Origin: Verrucomicrobiales bacterium | GTDB taxonomy: Bacteria > Verrucomicrobiota > Verrucomicrobiia > Verrucomicrobiales > V1-33 | Assembly: GCA_018003315.1 (NCBI GenBank) | Contig: JAGNEJ010000019.1 | Span: 1-59,995 of the forward strand | Length of the DNA stretch: 59,995 nucleotides | Reading direction: 5' to 3' | Shown here: positions 24,831-35,700 of the stretch, in pieces | How the letters are laid out: every line of letters begins with the position of its first letter | Numbering within the stretch: position 1 is the stretch's first letter | Position numbers and translations under genes: made by a program | Notes under the pieces: generated by a model | What the model was told of the DNA's origin: nothing | What the model saw: only the letters and a program-made list of their open reading frames with translations | Databases searched by the model: none

Positions 24831-27407
24831 TCATTCCCTGATCCTGCCAATGATGCAGCGAAAGCCGTAGAGGCCATCCCGCAAGTCAAACGGAAGCGCC
24901 CGGCGGCTGGCGGCGCGCAGCATTTTCTGTTCCCAGTCGTCCCAACTGCCGCCGCGGGTCACCCCCATGTTGGCCAGGGCAGGGTTTTCGCCACCATAGT
25001 TGTCCGCAACCCATTCCGCCACATTGCCGGCGAGGTCGAATAGTCCGAATGGATTTGGCTGGAAACTGCCCACCGGTGCCGTGTAGGCAAATCCGTCGTC
25101 GTATTTTCCACCGTCGGCATATTTGTAAACGCCCAGGGTCTTTTCCAGCTTGGCATCGCGGTCGCCCTTGAGGCGGGAGAGGTCGGAAAAATTTCCCGGC
25201 ATCAGATCCTTTCCTTTGGGAGGCGGCCAGGATGCCACTCCCCACACGTAGTTTGCCCGGGCACTGGTGCCCCGTTCGGCCAGGGCGACGCTTTTGTTTT
25301 CTGGAAGTCCGGCCGCCAGGCTCCACTCTTCATCCGTCGGCAGGCGGTATTCGAGGTGCGCCGGCAGCAGCCCTTCGGCATGTTCCTTTTCGGAAAGCCA
25401 CTTGCAGAATTGCACGCCCTCCTCCCGGCTCACTTTCGCGACCGGATGTTCGGGACCGGGCTCCCAACTGACGGTATGGCGTTCGCGCTTGGTGGCCGCG
25501 GTGAAGGCATCGTAGTCGCGGACGCGGGTTTCCCAGACACTGACAAGCACCGTGGGAAGCGTTGGCACCGGCACGAATTTCATCGTCAGGCTGTTCTCAT
25601 AGGGTGCGCCCAGCGCTGCCTTGCGGCTCTTCACCAGCGCGGCATTCAGATTCAACTGTTGCCGGCTTTTGAGATCGCCCCGGATGACCAGATCCTCAAA
25701 GCCGGGTTTCCGCACCACATACTCCACAGGACCAGTGGGCTGGTGAAAAAGGGAAAAAGGCGTTTCACCAATCTGCCGGTCGCCCTGGAAAATGGCGGCT
25801 CCAGCAGGTTCGGAATGGATGACAAGATCCCCAAACTCCCGCCGCTGCAGCAAACAGTAGAAAACGACGTGATCCCGGACCTCCTCCGGCGGCGGATCCA
25901 CTCCGGCCAGTTGCACGGCGTGCGGGCGGTAGTAATGCAGTTCCGGGTCCAGCATTTCCGCCTTCAGATCCAGATCCCGCAGCCGCTCACAAAAATTTTG
26001 CGCATTGGCCGGTGAAACCCTCACGGCATTGCCGTCCACTACGTCATCGGGAACGTAACCGACCACTTTCAAAAACTCATCATAGCCGACGGGCGTCACG
26101 GAAGCGTGCCATTCGCCATCGGGCTTGAACTGCATTCCCAGAGAATTCTGCCAGGATTCCCCCTTTTCCGGAAGGGCAGGGTGCATCTGGGTGACGCTTG
26201 GCGGATTCAGCCCCTCGGTGAGGTTCAGCTCCAGCGCCTGGTCCAGGTAGTGATCGAGATGCAACGCATAGCGGACGCTCCCAACCGGCAGATTATTTAA
26301 TTCCAGCGGCGTCCGCCCCAGCACGTTTCCATGGTCCAGCACCTGCGCTCCGGGCGGCTGGCTGTCGATGCGGATGCGGGCCGACACCGGAGGTTTGTGC
26401 GGGGACTGCAAAGACGATGCGCGCGCCGCAGTCTGCGACACCAGGAAATTTCCCGGCGGCCAGGGCATCCTGCCATTGCGCGCCCAGACCACGCTGAAGG
26501 CGAGCACACCGCTGGCGGCGAGCAGCAGGCCCGCCCGCGGCAGCAGTGCCCGGTGATAGCGTCCGCGGCGCACGGCACGCAGGGCTTCCGCCAGGGATTT
26601 TCCGGAAGCAAACCGGCGCCTGGGATTGGGATCGCACGCCTTGCAAATGACTTCGTTGAGCATGTGCCGACGGTTCTTCTCCTCGGCAGGCCCGGGATCA
26701 TCGGCCAATTCCGGGAAATGCAGCCGGTCCTTCCCGGTGCTGATTTCATACAGCACCATGCCCAGGCTGAAAATGTCGGCAGCAGGACTGCCCGGCCCCT
26801 CCGGCGGCACGAATCCTTCGGTGCCGACAAAGGTCCGCTGTCCGGTCTGGGCCACCAGTCCGATGTCCGCCAGTTTGGCGCGACCCTGACAAAAAATAAT
26901 GTTGCTCGGCTTGATGTCGCGGTGGCTTAGTCCCGTTTCATGCAGATGCTGCAGCGCACCAGCCAGATGCATGCCGATCTCCAACACTTCCTCCAGCGGA
27001 AGCCGCTTTTTGGCTACCCGATCGGTGCCGAGCGTCCTCGGCTCGTAATCCACCGGATTGATCCTGGCACCGATCTCCCGGTCGTCACCGAGTTCCATGA
27101 CGTAGTAGTAAAATCCCTCCTCCTCATTGCGCCCCACATGAAGGATGTCCACCAGTCCCGGGTGGTCGCGGGAAACGGGTTCAAATTTCAGAATGCCCTG
27201 GAATTCCCGTTCGAAGGTCCGATCCAGCTCGAAATCCTCGCGCCGCACGACTTTCACCGCCCGGAACACTCCGGTCACGGCACGGGCCAGCCACACTTCG
27301 CCGTAGGACCCCCGTCCAATGCAGCGCAGCACCTCATGATCCGGAATGCGCGGTTTTTTCGCGGCAGGCAGGAGGTGCGGCGGCTGATTGGTGGCAATGG
27401 GGTTCAC
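24831..27407 (-). CDS. Ser/Thr kinase fused to PEGA repeats and a sulfatase-modifying-factor-like domain
   Basis: 858 residues, GTG start at 27407. Kinase domain about 25-280: GRGSYGEVWLAR, Lys52, HRD 162-164 (LSHRDIKPSN), and a DIG at 181-183 in place of DFG, keeping the metal-binding Asp. A membrane helix lies near 290-310. A PEGA unit (RIDSQPPGAQVLDHG), a degenerate half FGE unit (NSLGMQFKP), a second PEGA unit (VIHSEPAGAAIFQG) and a fuller FGE-sulfatase domain (FVPVPTLPTVLVSVWET to GFRC) follow. Of the two active-site Cys of true formylglycine-generating enzymes only the GFRC one is kept; the other position reads MLRAASR. The outer part is therefore more likely a sensing or binding module. 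It follows lnt by 79 bases. Confidence 0.85.
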   Translation of the reverse strand: MNPIATNQPPHLLPAAKKPRIPDHEVLRCIGRGSYGEVWLARAVTGVFRAVKVVRREDFELDRTFEREFQGILKFEPVSRDHPGLVDILHVGRNEEEGFYYYVMELGDDREIGARINPVDYEPRTLGTDRVAKKRLPLEEVLEIGMHLAGALQHLHETGLSHRDIKPSNIIFCQGRAKLADIGLVAQTGQRTFVGTEGFVPPEGPGSPAADIFSLGMVLYEISTGKDRLHFPELADDPGPAEEKNRRHMLNEVICKACDPNPRRRFASGKSLAEALRAVRRGRYHRALLPRAGLLLAASGVLAFSVVWARNGRMPWPPGNFLVSQTAARASSLQSPHKPPVSARIRIDSQPPGAQVLDHGNVLGRTPLELNNLPVGSVRYALHLDHYLDQALELNLTEGLNPPSVTQMHPALPEKGESWQNSLGMQFKPDGEWHASVTPVGYDEFLKVVGYVPDDVVDGNAVRVSPANAQNFCERLRDLDLKAEMLDPELHYYRPHAVQLAGVDPPPEEVRDHVVFYCLLQRREFGDLVIHSEPAGAAIFQGDRQIGETPFSLFHQPTGPVEYVVRKPGFEDLVIRGDLKSRQQLNLNAALVKSRKAALGAPYENSLTMKFVPVPTLPTVLVSVWETRVRDYDAFTAATKRERHTVSWEPGPEHPVAKVSREEGVQFCKWLSEKEHAEGLLPAHLEYRLPTDEEWSLAAGLPENKSVALAERGTSARANYVWGVASWPPPKGKDLMPGNFSDLSRLKGDRDAKLEKTLGVYKYADGGKYDDGFAYTAPVGSFQPNPFGLFDLAGNVAEWVADNYGGENPALANMGVTRGGSWDDWEQKMLRAASRRALPFDLRDGLYGFRCIIGRIRE

Positions 27408-27486
27408 AACGGATTGACTAGGACAGGCACTACGGCTTCACGCATCACCGGTTGCGAGCCTGCCCTGTGGACTTGCGCGGAGTGTA

Positions 27487-29133
27487 TCACGCCCTGCCTT
27501 GAACGCCACCGCGAAACAAACTACGGTGATGCGGCGTGCGGGGTGTCCAGGCGAAAAGCGCCCCCAAAATGACCGCCGCGAGCCCCGCAGAAGCGGAAAA
27601 GACATCACCATGCCGGGCAAAAAATGTCGCGCCTGCTGAGGTGGGCACCGCCACCACCAGCGAAAGCTCGCCCGTTTCAAACCTGGGGAGGCGTCCCAGC
27701 ACCTCGCCGGTGGCTGAAACAGCGGCGGTGACGCCGGTGTTGGCGGAGCGCACCATGGGCCGCCGCAATTCCACGGAACGGATGCGTGCGTTCCAAAAGT
27801 GCTGTTCGGAAGCGGCGCTCCTGCGGAACCACCCGTCGTTGGTTACATTGACGATCAGTTGAGGCCCGGGCCTGACAAATTTCCTCGTTAGGCGCGGGAC
27901 CGTGTCCTCGAAACAAACTTGCGGAATGATGCCGACAGAACCGCCCGGCAGGAGCAGCGGATCGGTGCTGGAGCCGCGGTCAAAATCGTAGGGAATCAGC
28001 TCGCCGGCGATCGAATTGAGCAGCGGAATTTCCCGGCGCAGCGGCACATATTCGCCAAATGGAACCAGGTGGATCTTGCGGTAGATTTCCACCTCCCGTG
28101 CACCACTGCGCATGAGCACCAGGGCGTTGAATGCGCCCTCGTCCACCACATCGCATCCCAGCACCAGGGGGAAATCCCCCAGTTCAGCAAAGCGCTCCAG
28201 AAAATCGAGCGACTCGGGATCATAAAACTGAAAGGGCAGGGAGGATTCCGGCCAGACCACCAGGTCCGGTTTCGCAGCCTGGATGCCGGCCCGAGTTCGT
28301 TCGAACAATTTGTCGTAGTGGCTGCGGCGCAGGTTTAGAATCCGTTCCTGCTCTGCAGGTGCCAGGGTTGCCAGCACTTCGGACTGCACTGCCACCTCCC
28401 ACTTTTCCTCTTGCGGGACGGCTGGCTGGAGGAGCAGCACATGGAGGTTCGTCGCCGGTAGTTGTTCGACGGACGCCTTTGCGAGGACGCCCCACGCCAC
28501 CCATCCCGCAACCAGCGCCAAGGGAACCATAAGCCCGCGCAGGCTGCGGCGGCGAATCTGCACCCAGACCAGTCCGGCCGTTGCCATCGGCAGAAATGCC
28601 AGCCCGCTGACACCGATCCATTCCGCAGGCTGCATCAACAGCAGCGGAGACTGCAAAGCCACCCCCACCCCGTTCCAGCCAAAGCCCGTCATCAGCCAGC
28701 CCCTGACCCATTCCAGCCCGCACCAGCACAGCGCCGCGAGCAGGGAATTTCTGACACCCGGCTGCGGTGCCAGCACCGTGACAAAGGCACCCCAGACGGC
28801 TGAAAAAAGTGCCAGGTAGGCGCACATGGCCGGCCAGCCGCCCCATGTCACCTCGTGAACCCAGAACAGATTTGTCAGGAAAAAGGCGGCTCCGGCCACG
28901 TAACCGGAGCGGAACCCAAACCAGCCGCGGAGCAGCCAGCCGCCGTCCGGCCTGCGCTGCCAAAGCACCGCCAGCAGCGGCCACGGCCACACCCAAACCA
29001 GCGCCGTCCAGCCCAGCGGTGGAAAACACGCAGCCAGCAGCAGCCCGCTGAGCAGGCACAGCAGAAAATTAACCAGTCGAAACTTCACCGCCAGCCCTTG
29101 GCTCGAAAATGGTCGCGGCGCAATCAATTCCAC
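27487..29133 (-). CDS. lnt: Apolipoprotein N-acyltransferase
   Basis: 548 residues with a GTG start at 29133; another GTG at 29088 (giving VKFRLVNFLLCLL) would begin right at the first membrane helix and may be the true start. Six or so N-terminal membrane segments include LFWVHEVTWGGWPA and GWNGVGVALQSP. They precede the nitrilase-fold domain with its triad: Glu in VVWPESSLP, Lys in YRKIHLVPFGEYVPLR and Cys in IIPQVCFEDTVP, plus NVTNDGWF and QHFWNARIRSVELRRPMVRSANTG. It adds the third acyl chain to lipoproteins in the inner membrane, matching the lipoproteins coded in this window. It sits between fusA and the PEGA kinase. Confidence 0.9.
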   Translation of the reverse strand: MELIAPRPFSSQGLAVKFRLVNFLLCLLSGLLLAACFPPLGWTALVWVWPWPLLAVLWQRRPDGGWLLRGWFGFRSGYVAGAAFFLTNLFWVHEVTWGGWPAMCAYLALFSAVWGAFVTVLAPQPGVRNSLLAALCWCGLEWVRGWLMTGFGWNGVGVALQSPLLLMQPAEWIGVSGLAFLPMATAGLVWVQIRRRSLRGLMVPLALVAGWVAWGVLAKASVEQLPATNLHVLLLQPAVPQEEKWEVAVQSEVLATLAPAEQERILNLRRSHYDKLFERTRAGIQAAKPDLVVWPESSLPFQFYDPESLDFLERFAELGDFPLVLGCDVVDEGAFNALVLMRSGAREVEIYRKIHLVPFGEYVPLRREIPLLNSIAGELIPYDFDRGSSTDPLLLPGGSVGIIPQVCFEDTVPRLTRKFVRPGPQLIVNVTNDGWFRRSAASEQHFWNARIRSVELRRPMVRSANTGVTAAVSATGEVLGRLPRFETGELSLVVAVPTSAGATFFARHGDVFSASAGLAAVILGALFAWTPRTPHHRSLFRGGVQGRA

Positions 29134-29157
29134 GCCATCACCGCCGCCTTTCCCTCA

Positions 29158-29199
29158 CAAAAATTCAGGCTTGCCGGGGTCTGTGCCTCGGCAAGCCTG
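29158..29199 (-). terminator. Intrinsic terminator of fusA
   Basis: An 11-base perfect stem (CAGGCTTGCCG at 29166-29176 and CGGCAAGCCTG at 29189-29199) ends the leftward transcript of fusA. It is followed, in that direction, by AATTTTTG. The lnt start lies 25 bases further on, so lnt needs its own promoter or read-through. Confidence 0.85.
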
Positions 29200-29225
29200 A
29201 TTCACGCAGGAAAAATGCGTCCAGC

Positions 29226-31382
29226 TTACTTGCCGCCGCCGCGCTGTTCCACGATCTGCTCCACGATGTTTTGCGGAACCGGATCGAAATGGCTGGGTTC
29301 CATGCTGTAGCTGGCCCGTCCGGAAGACAGCGTCCGCACCGTGGTGGAGTAGCCAAACATTTCCGCCAGCGGCACGTCGCACTTCACGGTCGCCAGCGTC
29401 TGCTTATTCTCAATGGCGGTAATGCGACCGCGGCGGCGGTTGAGGTCGCCCATGATGTCGCCCTGGTAGTCTTCGGGCGTGTCCACCTCCACTTTCATGA
29501 TCGGTTCCAGCAACTGCGGCTTGGCTTTGCGGAAGGCGTCCTTCATCGCGAAAATGGCCGCCATGCGGAAGGCGTTTTCATTCGAGTCCACTTCATGGAA
29601 CGTGCCGTCCAGCAGGTCCACATGCACGTCCACGACCGGATAGCCGGCAATGACACCATTGAGCGTTGCCTCCTTGATGCCGTCCATGCTGGGTTTGATG
29701 TATTCCTTGGGAATCGAGCCGCCCACCACCTTGTTTTCGATGGTCAGGCCCTTGCCGCGTTCGTTCGGGGCGATCTTGAGGATGACGTGGCCATACTGGC
29801 CGCGTCCGCCGGACTGCTTGACCAGTTTGCCCTCGCCGTCCGCGGGCATGGTGATGGTTTCACGGTAGGCGATCTGCGGTTTGCCGGCATCGGTTTCCAC
29901 CTTGTGCTCGCGCAGCATCCGGTCGCGGATGATTTCCAGGTGGAGTTCGCCCATGCCGGAAATGATCGTCTGGCCGGTTTCCTCGTTGGTTTTGACCACA
30001 AAGGTTGGATCCTCTTCGGAAAGCCGCTGGAGGGACAGCGCCATCTTTTCCTGGTCACCCTTGGTCTTCGGCTCAATGGCCATGGAAATGACCGGCTCCG
30101 GAAACGACGGGGGTTCCAGCATGATTTCCAGCGCTTCGTTGCAGAGCGTGTCGCCGGTGCGCACATCCTTCAGGCCAATGATGGCCGCAATGTCCCCGGA
30201 ATAGCAGGCGTCCACGTCCGTATGGACATTTGCCTGAATCTGAATGAGGCGGCCTACACGGTCCCGTTTGCGCGTCCGTGGATTGTAAATCGTGTCGCCC
30301 TTGGCCACGCTGCCGGAATACACGCGGAAAAATGCCAGTCGGCCAAATTTGTCCGACCACAGCTTGAACGCCAATGCGCAGAATTTTGCGTTGTCATTCG
30401 GTGCAACTTCCACCTTGTTGTCGTGGTCGTCAGGGTGCGTCCCCTCTGCCGGGCGAATGTCCAGCGGGCCGGGCAGATAGTCCATCACGGCATCCAGCAG
30501 ATATTGCACGCCCTTGTTCTTGAACGCGGAGCCGCCGACAATCGGCACGAACTTCAAGCCAATCGTCGCACGGCGGATCGCCTCCTTCAAGTCCTTGGGA
30601 CCGATGGGTTTTTCCTCGAGGAACATTTCGGCCAGAATGTCATCCACATTGGAAAGCTGCTCGACGAGATCCGCGTATGCCTGCTCCGCAATCGCCTTTT
30701 CCTTTTCATCCGTAATGTCCTCGACGACATACGTCGAACCGAGCCGGTCGTTGTCGGAATAAATGACGCGCTTCTTGTTGATGACATCGATCTGCCCCTT
30801 CAGCTTGTCTTCGGCACCGAGCGGCCAGAGAATCGGCCATGCATTGGCGCCCAGTTTGGTGCGGATATCGGTGCAGACCCGCCCAAAGTCAGCGCCCGTG
30901 CGGTCCATCTTGTTAACGAAGGCAATGCGGGGAACGTGGTATTTGTTCGCCTGACGCCAGACGGTTTCCGACTGCGGCTGAACACCGGCCACTCCGCAGA
31001 AGACGGAAATCGCGCCGTCGAGCACCCGCAGGGAGCGCTCCACTTCCGCCGTGAAATCCACGTGTCCCGGGGTGTCGATGATGTTTACCCGCTGCTTGAT
31101 GCCAGGATACAGCTTCACCACTTCGGCTTCTTCGGGCTGCTTCCAGGAACAGGTTACCGCCGCGGAGGTAATGGTAATGCCGCGCTCCTGCTCCTGTTCC
31201 ATCCAGTCAGTGGTGGCTGCGCCATCGTGCACCTCACCGATCTTGTGGATCATCCCCGTGTAAAACAGAATCCGCTCGGTCAGCGTCGTCTTGCCGGCGT
31301 CGATGTGGGCGCAAATGCCGATGTTGCGGGTCCGCTCCAGCGGAAATTCGCGTTTGGGAGAATTCAGGTTGGCTTCGCTCAT
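29226..31382 (-). CDS. fusA: Elongation factor G
   Basis: 718 residues, full length for the family. GTPase motifs are in place: AHIDAGKTT (G1), DTPGHVDF (G3) and NKMD (G4). Domains II to V follow with [17 protein letters not shown]-like [67 protein letters not shown] and the C-terminal [19 protein letters not shown]-like [17 protein letters not shown]. It moves tRNAs and mRNA through the ribosome and also helps recycle it. It is not next to rpsL, rpsG or tuf, so it is outside the usual str operon. The leader carries a hairpin with a T run just upstream of the start. Confidence 0.95.
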   Translation of the reverse strand: MSEANLNSPKREFPLERTRNIGICAHIDAGKTTLTERILFYTGMIHKIGEVHDGAATTDWMEQEQERGITITSAAVTCSWKQPEEAEVVKLYPGIKQRVNIIDTPGHVDFTAEVERSLRVLDGAISVFCGVAGVQPQSETVWRQANKYHVPRIAFVNKMDRTGADFGRVCTDIRTKLGANAWPILWPLGAEDKLKGQIDVINKKRVIYSDNDRLGSTYVVEDITDEKEKAIAEQAYADLVEQLSNVDDILAEMFLEEKPIGPKDLKEAIRRATIGLKFVPIVGGSAFKNKGVQYLLDAVMDYLPGPLDIRPAEGTHPDDHDNKVEVAPNDNAKFCALAFKLWSDKFGRLAFFRVYSGSVAKGDTIYNPRTRKRDRVGRLIQIQANVHTDVDACYSGDIAAIIGLKDVRTGDTLCNEALEIMLEPPSFPEPVISMAIEPKTKGDQEKMALSLQRLSEEDPTFVVKTNEETGQTIISGMGELHLEIIRDRMLREHKVETDAGKPQIAYRETITMPADGEGKLVKQSGGRGQYGHVILKIAPNERGKGLTIENKVVGGSIPKEYIKPSMDGIKEATLNGVIAGYPVVDVHVDLLDGTFHEVDSNENAFRMAAIFAMKDAFRKAKPQLLEPIMKVEVDTPEDYQGDIMGDLNRRRGRITAIENKQTLATVKCDVPLAEMFGYSTTVRTLSSGRASYSMEPSHFDPVPQNIVEQIVEQRGGGK

Positions 31383-31424
31383 GACGGGTTGGGGTGATGA
31401 ATAATTCAGTTGCGTGTAGTGGTG

Positions 31425-31454
31425 AAAAAAACCGGCGGCTCAGAAAAGCCGCCG
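31425..31454 (-). promoter_or_regulatory. Terminator-shaped hairpin in the fusA leader
   Basis: On the minus strand CGGCGGCT-TTTCTG-AGCCGCCG (31433-31454) is followed by GG and seven T (31425-31431). It lies only 43 bases before the fusA ATG at 31382. It could be an attenuator, or the terminator of a lost upstream gene with the fusA promoter squeezed between it and the start. Confidence 0.6.
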
Positions 31455-31754
31455 TACAGAGTCCTTTGACAAGACCGGCCGTTTTTGAAATCCAGGACAA
31501 ACCGCCCGGTTTCTCATGCCTTGGGGAAAGGAGGGGCGCAAAATAACCACCGCCGCCCACGACGCAAGGGGAAAATGGCACAGCTCATTGCCTCGCGTTG
31601 CCTCATTCAAAAAGACACCGAAAAGGCCTACTGAGAGCGGGAAGGCGCTCGTGGATGCCTCAAGCAAGAATGACACCGAGGCGTGATGCCACCCACGATG
31701 AGCCAGAAGAGCAAAAAGGCCCTTCGGGAATTGGTGGGGAGTAATCATCCTAAC
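31455..31754. other. Stretch without a supported gene between fusA leader and IS4-type element
   Basis: A 102-codon leftward frame (31440-31748) is open, starting MITPHQFPKGLFALLAHRGW, but it runs through the terminator-shaped hairpin of the fusA leader, has no recognisable domain and no ribosome site. I read the region as the upstream control region of fusA plus old flanking DNA of the IS. No convincing -35/-10 pair is seen. Confidence 0.45.
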
Positions 31755-32769
31755 CCCAATGCCGTTAAGTTTACCGATGTCAGGATTTTTTGGTGCGGAT
31801 AATTTTGAGTTCGGGACGGCCGATGCTTTGGGTGCGGGTGAGCAGGCGGGGCCATTTGCTCACAGGGGCTCGTATCGCGCGCGGATAGGTGCGGGCGCGG
31901 CGCGGGGGCAGCAGCGCTTCGCGCATGAAGAGTGTTTGGACTTCGGCCACCAGCGCAGCCTGTTGTGCGGCGCTGAGAATTCCGTCCGCCACGGAGAGCA
32001 CCAGCCACAGGGGCTCGACCAGAGCCAGCACCCGACGCAGGCTCACCCGCGGCACGCCGGTGCCGAGTTGCGCCGCGATCCCGCCACGCGTACGCGCCAA
32101 AAGCGCCGCGGCCAGAAACAGGGCGGCGAATTCCTGCGCCGCGCTGTCCACATGCTGCGCCCGCAAAAGCGTTCCGGTGCCCTGGAGGACACTCTTGCGT
32201 TCGCGGTAAAAGAGTTCGTGCTCCCAGCGCTGCGCATAGAGCGCGAGCAGGTCTTTGGCCGGTGCGGCGTCGGCATCGCCCAGGGTCGTCCACAGGCGCA
32301 CCGTGCTGCGGGCACCGCCAGGACTCCGGACTTCTCCGCGGATCTCCCGCAGCGTCATCTGCGGCCACTGACCGACGCGGCACGCCTTTCTGCGGGACGG
32401 GCACGGTGAGCAGCGCGCTGCCGTCGCGCAGCACGCGCAGAACTTTCGCTTTGATGTTGGCGCGCACACGCACCAGCAGGTGGCTGCCTTTGCCGGCGAG
32501 CGCATTCTGCAGTTCATGGACCACTGCGGGCACGCCGTAGAGCCGGTCGAGCAGCACCAGCGCCTGCGCGGGAATGTGCGCAAAGAGCGTGCGTGCGAGC
32601 CAATGCCTGCAGCGCGTCGGGAAGAGTGGGTGCCAGACTGGCGCTGGCGGGCGGAGAATGCGGAGTGCGGGGAAGCATCCGCAGATTAAGTCACAACACT
32701 AACAAAAGCACAAGGACTATGATGCGGAATTCTCAGAAACCTGGCCGCTGCAAACTTAACGGCATTGGG
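31755..32769. mobile_element. Decayed IS4-family element with perfect 18-base ends
   Basis: CCCAATGCCGTTAAGTTT at 31755-31772 and its exact complement at 32752-32769 are the terminal inverted repeats. The 1015-base element is shorter than usual for IS4 elements (around 1.4-1.6 kb), and its transposase is truncated and frameshifted. It should be mobile only with help from a full copy elsewhere. No target duplication is seen. Its right end lies 18 bases beyond the stop codon of the PKS/NRPS gene. Confidence 0.85.
31780..32690 (-). pseudogene. IS4-type transposase, 5'-truncated and frameshifted
   Basis: The upstream part, readable from about 32690 in one frame, gives VWHPLFPTRCRHWLARTLFA, then LVLLDRLYGVPAVV (second catalytic Asp) and HLLVRVRANIKAKVL. 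Near 32380-32395, after TVPVPQKG, the sequence continues in another frame: VGQWPQMTLREIRGEVR, RLWTTLGD, then LYAQRWEHELFYRERKSVLQG with the catalytic Glu of the Y-(2)-R-(3)-E-(6)-K signature. It stops at 31780. The first catalytic Asp domain, roughly 150-200 residues, is missing through an internal deletion, so this gene is dead twice over. Confidence 0.8.
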
Positions 32770-32787
32770 ATCAAACCAGCCGCCATC

Positions 32788-35700
32788 TCACCGGAGCGCT
32801 GCCGGCTGAAGCCGGCGGAGGTCATGCGCCTTGCCACCACGGCGCTGCGCCGGCCAGCATTCAAGGAAGCGATGGACTTTTTCGGCCATGTCAGCAACCG
32901 CAGGCTCCTCAAAAATCTGAAGGTGCCCCCCATGGACAGTTTCAATGGTGAGGTTGTTGACCAGGCGTCCCCAGCCGTAATCAGGTGGAAATTCGTATTT
33001 GTCCCCCGTGGCATCGCTGCGCAGCAGCAGAACCGGAGCTTCCAGCGATTCCGGAACATAGCGCTCCAGAGAGGCCACGTTGCGCTCCCGGACCTGAATC
33101 CGCCGCAGGTTTTCGTCCTTCGCCCAGACTCCTTCCCGCAACAGCCGCAAGGCGGCGGAGGTTTTTGATTCCGTGCGCAGACGCTGCCGCAATCCGCCGC
33201 CCAGGCGCGAGCCAAGTTGCAGCAGTTTTCCTGCCACGCCGGCATCACTCCGGGACCGCCAGTTGATCGCCACGCGCTCCAGCAGCCCGTACCGGCGCAG
33301 AGCGACGGCAGGATTCTCCGTATCGAACAGAACCACCGGCCCTAGTTCCTCTCCGGCGGCCTGCAGTTGCCGAGCCATTTCATAAACAACCACTCCGCCA
33401 TAGCTGTATCCCCCCAGCAGATAGGGCCCCTGCGGCTGCACCGTGCGCAGCAGCGCAACATAGGTGGCAGCCGTTTCCTCGATGGTTTCCAGATCTTGGG
33501 GCACCTTTTCGTCGGTGAGCGCCGTGGCCTCGATGATGTAAACCGGCCGCGCCGCGCCCAGGCCAGGCAGCAGCACCGTGTAAAAATTCGCCCCGCCGTC
33601 TCCGCCATGAATCAAGAACAGCGGAGGCAGGCCGCTGCCAGGCTGCAGACAGGAAATGGGGGTTGGGAACGTTTCCCCGGCGGGCTTCGCATCCAAGAGG
33701 CGGGCCAGTTTGCCCAGGGTCGGAGCATGGAAGAGCCTGCCCAGCGGGAGGGCGGTCTGGAATTGCTCCCGGATGCGCAGCAGCAATTTCAATGCCATCA
33801 GGGAGGTGCCACCGAGACTGAAAAAGTCAGACTCCAGTCCCAGCGAATGCTCTGCAACGCCCAGTGCTTCGGCCCACAGCCTGACCAGCGTGCGTTCCGT
33901 TTCGGTCTTGGGTGGTGTCAGCGCTTTTGCAGTCCCAGCCGCACCGGCGATTTGCGGTTCCGGCAGGGCGCTGCGGTCGATTTTCCCGTTTGCGGTCACC
34001 GGCAGCACGGCCACCGGCATGATGAGCGACGGCACCATGTAGTCCGGCAGGTGCCCGGCAGCAAAACCGCGCAGGACCGCGGCATCCGCACCGGCGCCAG
34101 GTTTCCACTGCACGTAGGCCACCAGTCGTTTTTCTGCGGCATTGCTCCCGTGGGCGACCACGCATACCTGGGCCACTGACGGATGCTGCCCCAGTGCGGT
34201 CTCGACCTCCTGGAGTTCGATGCGGAATCCACGAATCTTGACCTGGGCATCCATGCGTCCGAGAAATTCCAGCGTGCCATCCGGCAGCCAGCGTGCGAGA
34301 TCGCCCGTGCGGTAAAGCCTGGCGCCCGGCCGGGCGGAAAACCGGTCGGCGACAAACTTCTCATTTGTCATTGCGGGATTGTTCCAATATCCGCGGCTCA
34401 ACCCATCCCCGCCGACATGAAGCTCCCCAGGCACGCCGACCGGACACAATTCTCCCTGAGCGTCCAGCACATGACAGGTGGAATGGGCAACGGGCCGACC
34501 AATCGGCAGCGAAGCCCTGCGCAGGTCGTCCCTGACAATGGTGTGGCACGCGGAAAACGTGGTGTTTTCCGTGGGGCCGTATCCGTTGATGAGCCGCAGG
34601 GCGGGAAACGCCTGCAATGCCTTCGCGGCATGGGCAATGGAGACAACATCCCCGCCCGTCAGCAGTTCCCTAACGCCGCGCAGAGCCTCCAGCCGTTCGT
34701 CCACCATCAACTGAAACAGCCCGGCGGTAAGCCAGAGTGAGGTGACACCGTTCCGCGCAATGGCCGCGCCAATGCCTTCCAGCGAGAGTTCCTCCGCAGG
34801 CAGCACCACCAGTCTGCCCCCGTTGAGCAGCGGCCCCCAGATTTCCAGTGTCGTGGCGTCAAATGTCAGGGCACCGGCCAGCAGCCAGACGCGGTGTTCA
34901 TCCAGCGTGGCAAAGTTTGTATTGCGCACCAGCCGCACCACCGCCCGGTGCGGCACCGGCACGCCTTTGGGCTTGCCCGTGGAGCCTGACGTGTAGAGCA
35001 CGTAGGCAAGATCGTCCGGGCGGTTGACGGAGGGCATGGCTTGGACCGGCGTGCCTACTTCCGCCCATTCCCCCGGCAGAATGGCGACCACGCCCTGCGG
35101 AACGAGGGGCTGCAGATCCTTTTCCGTTAGGCAAATGGCGGCTCCGCTGTCTTCCAGCATGAACCGGATGCGCTCGGCAGGATAGGCGGGGTCGATGGGA
35201 AGATAGGCACCGTCGGCCTTCAGAATTCCCAGCATGACCACGATGAGTTCCGGGCTGCGTCCCATGAGCACCGGCACCGGCAGATCGCGCCGCACGCCCC
35301 GGTTGCGCAAAAACTGCGCCAGCCTGCTGGAACGCGCTTCCAGCTCCGCATAAGTCAGGCGAACGTCACCGCATTCCACCGCGACCGCATCCGGACGCCG
35401 CGCCGCCTCTGCCATAAACAGTTCATGAATGCAGGACTCTGGATAGGGCGGACAGCCGGAGTCGTTGAACGCAACCGTGAGCTGCCGCTGCTGCGCCTCG
35501 GTGAGCAGCGGGCACGCCGCAACCGGCAGCTGCGGGCGGGAGATCACGGCATCCAGCACGACCTGATAGTGTTCCAGCCAGCGGGCGATGGTTTCCGGGG
35601 CGAAGAGGGATGCTTTGAAGGTGCATTGCAGCCCCATGCCGTCCGCGCGCTGGAAGGCGAAGAGCATCAGATCGGCCAAGGCCCGCCGCTTCAGACCCGG

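Noticed and set aside
24831-25700. A working formylglycine-generating enzyme at the C-terminus of the PEGA kinase
   Set aside because: The GFRC Cys is present but the partner Cys position reads MLRAASR, so the copper site and catalysis expected of a true enzyme are missing.
31440-31748. A 102-codon leftward frame upstream of fusA
   Set aside because: It reads through the terminator-shaped hairpin, has no ribosome site and no recognisable family.
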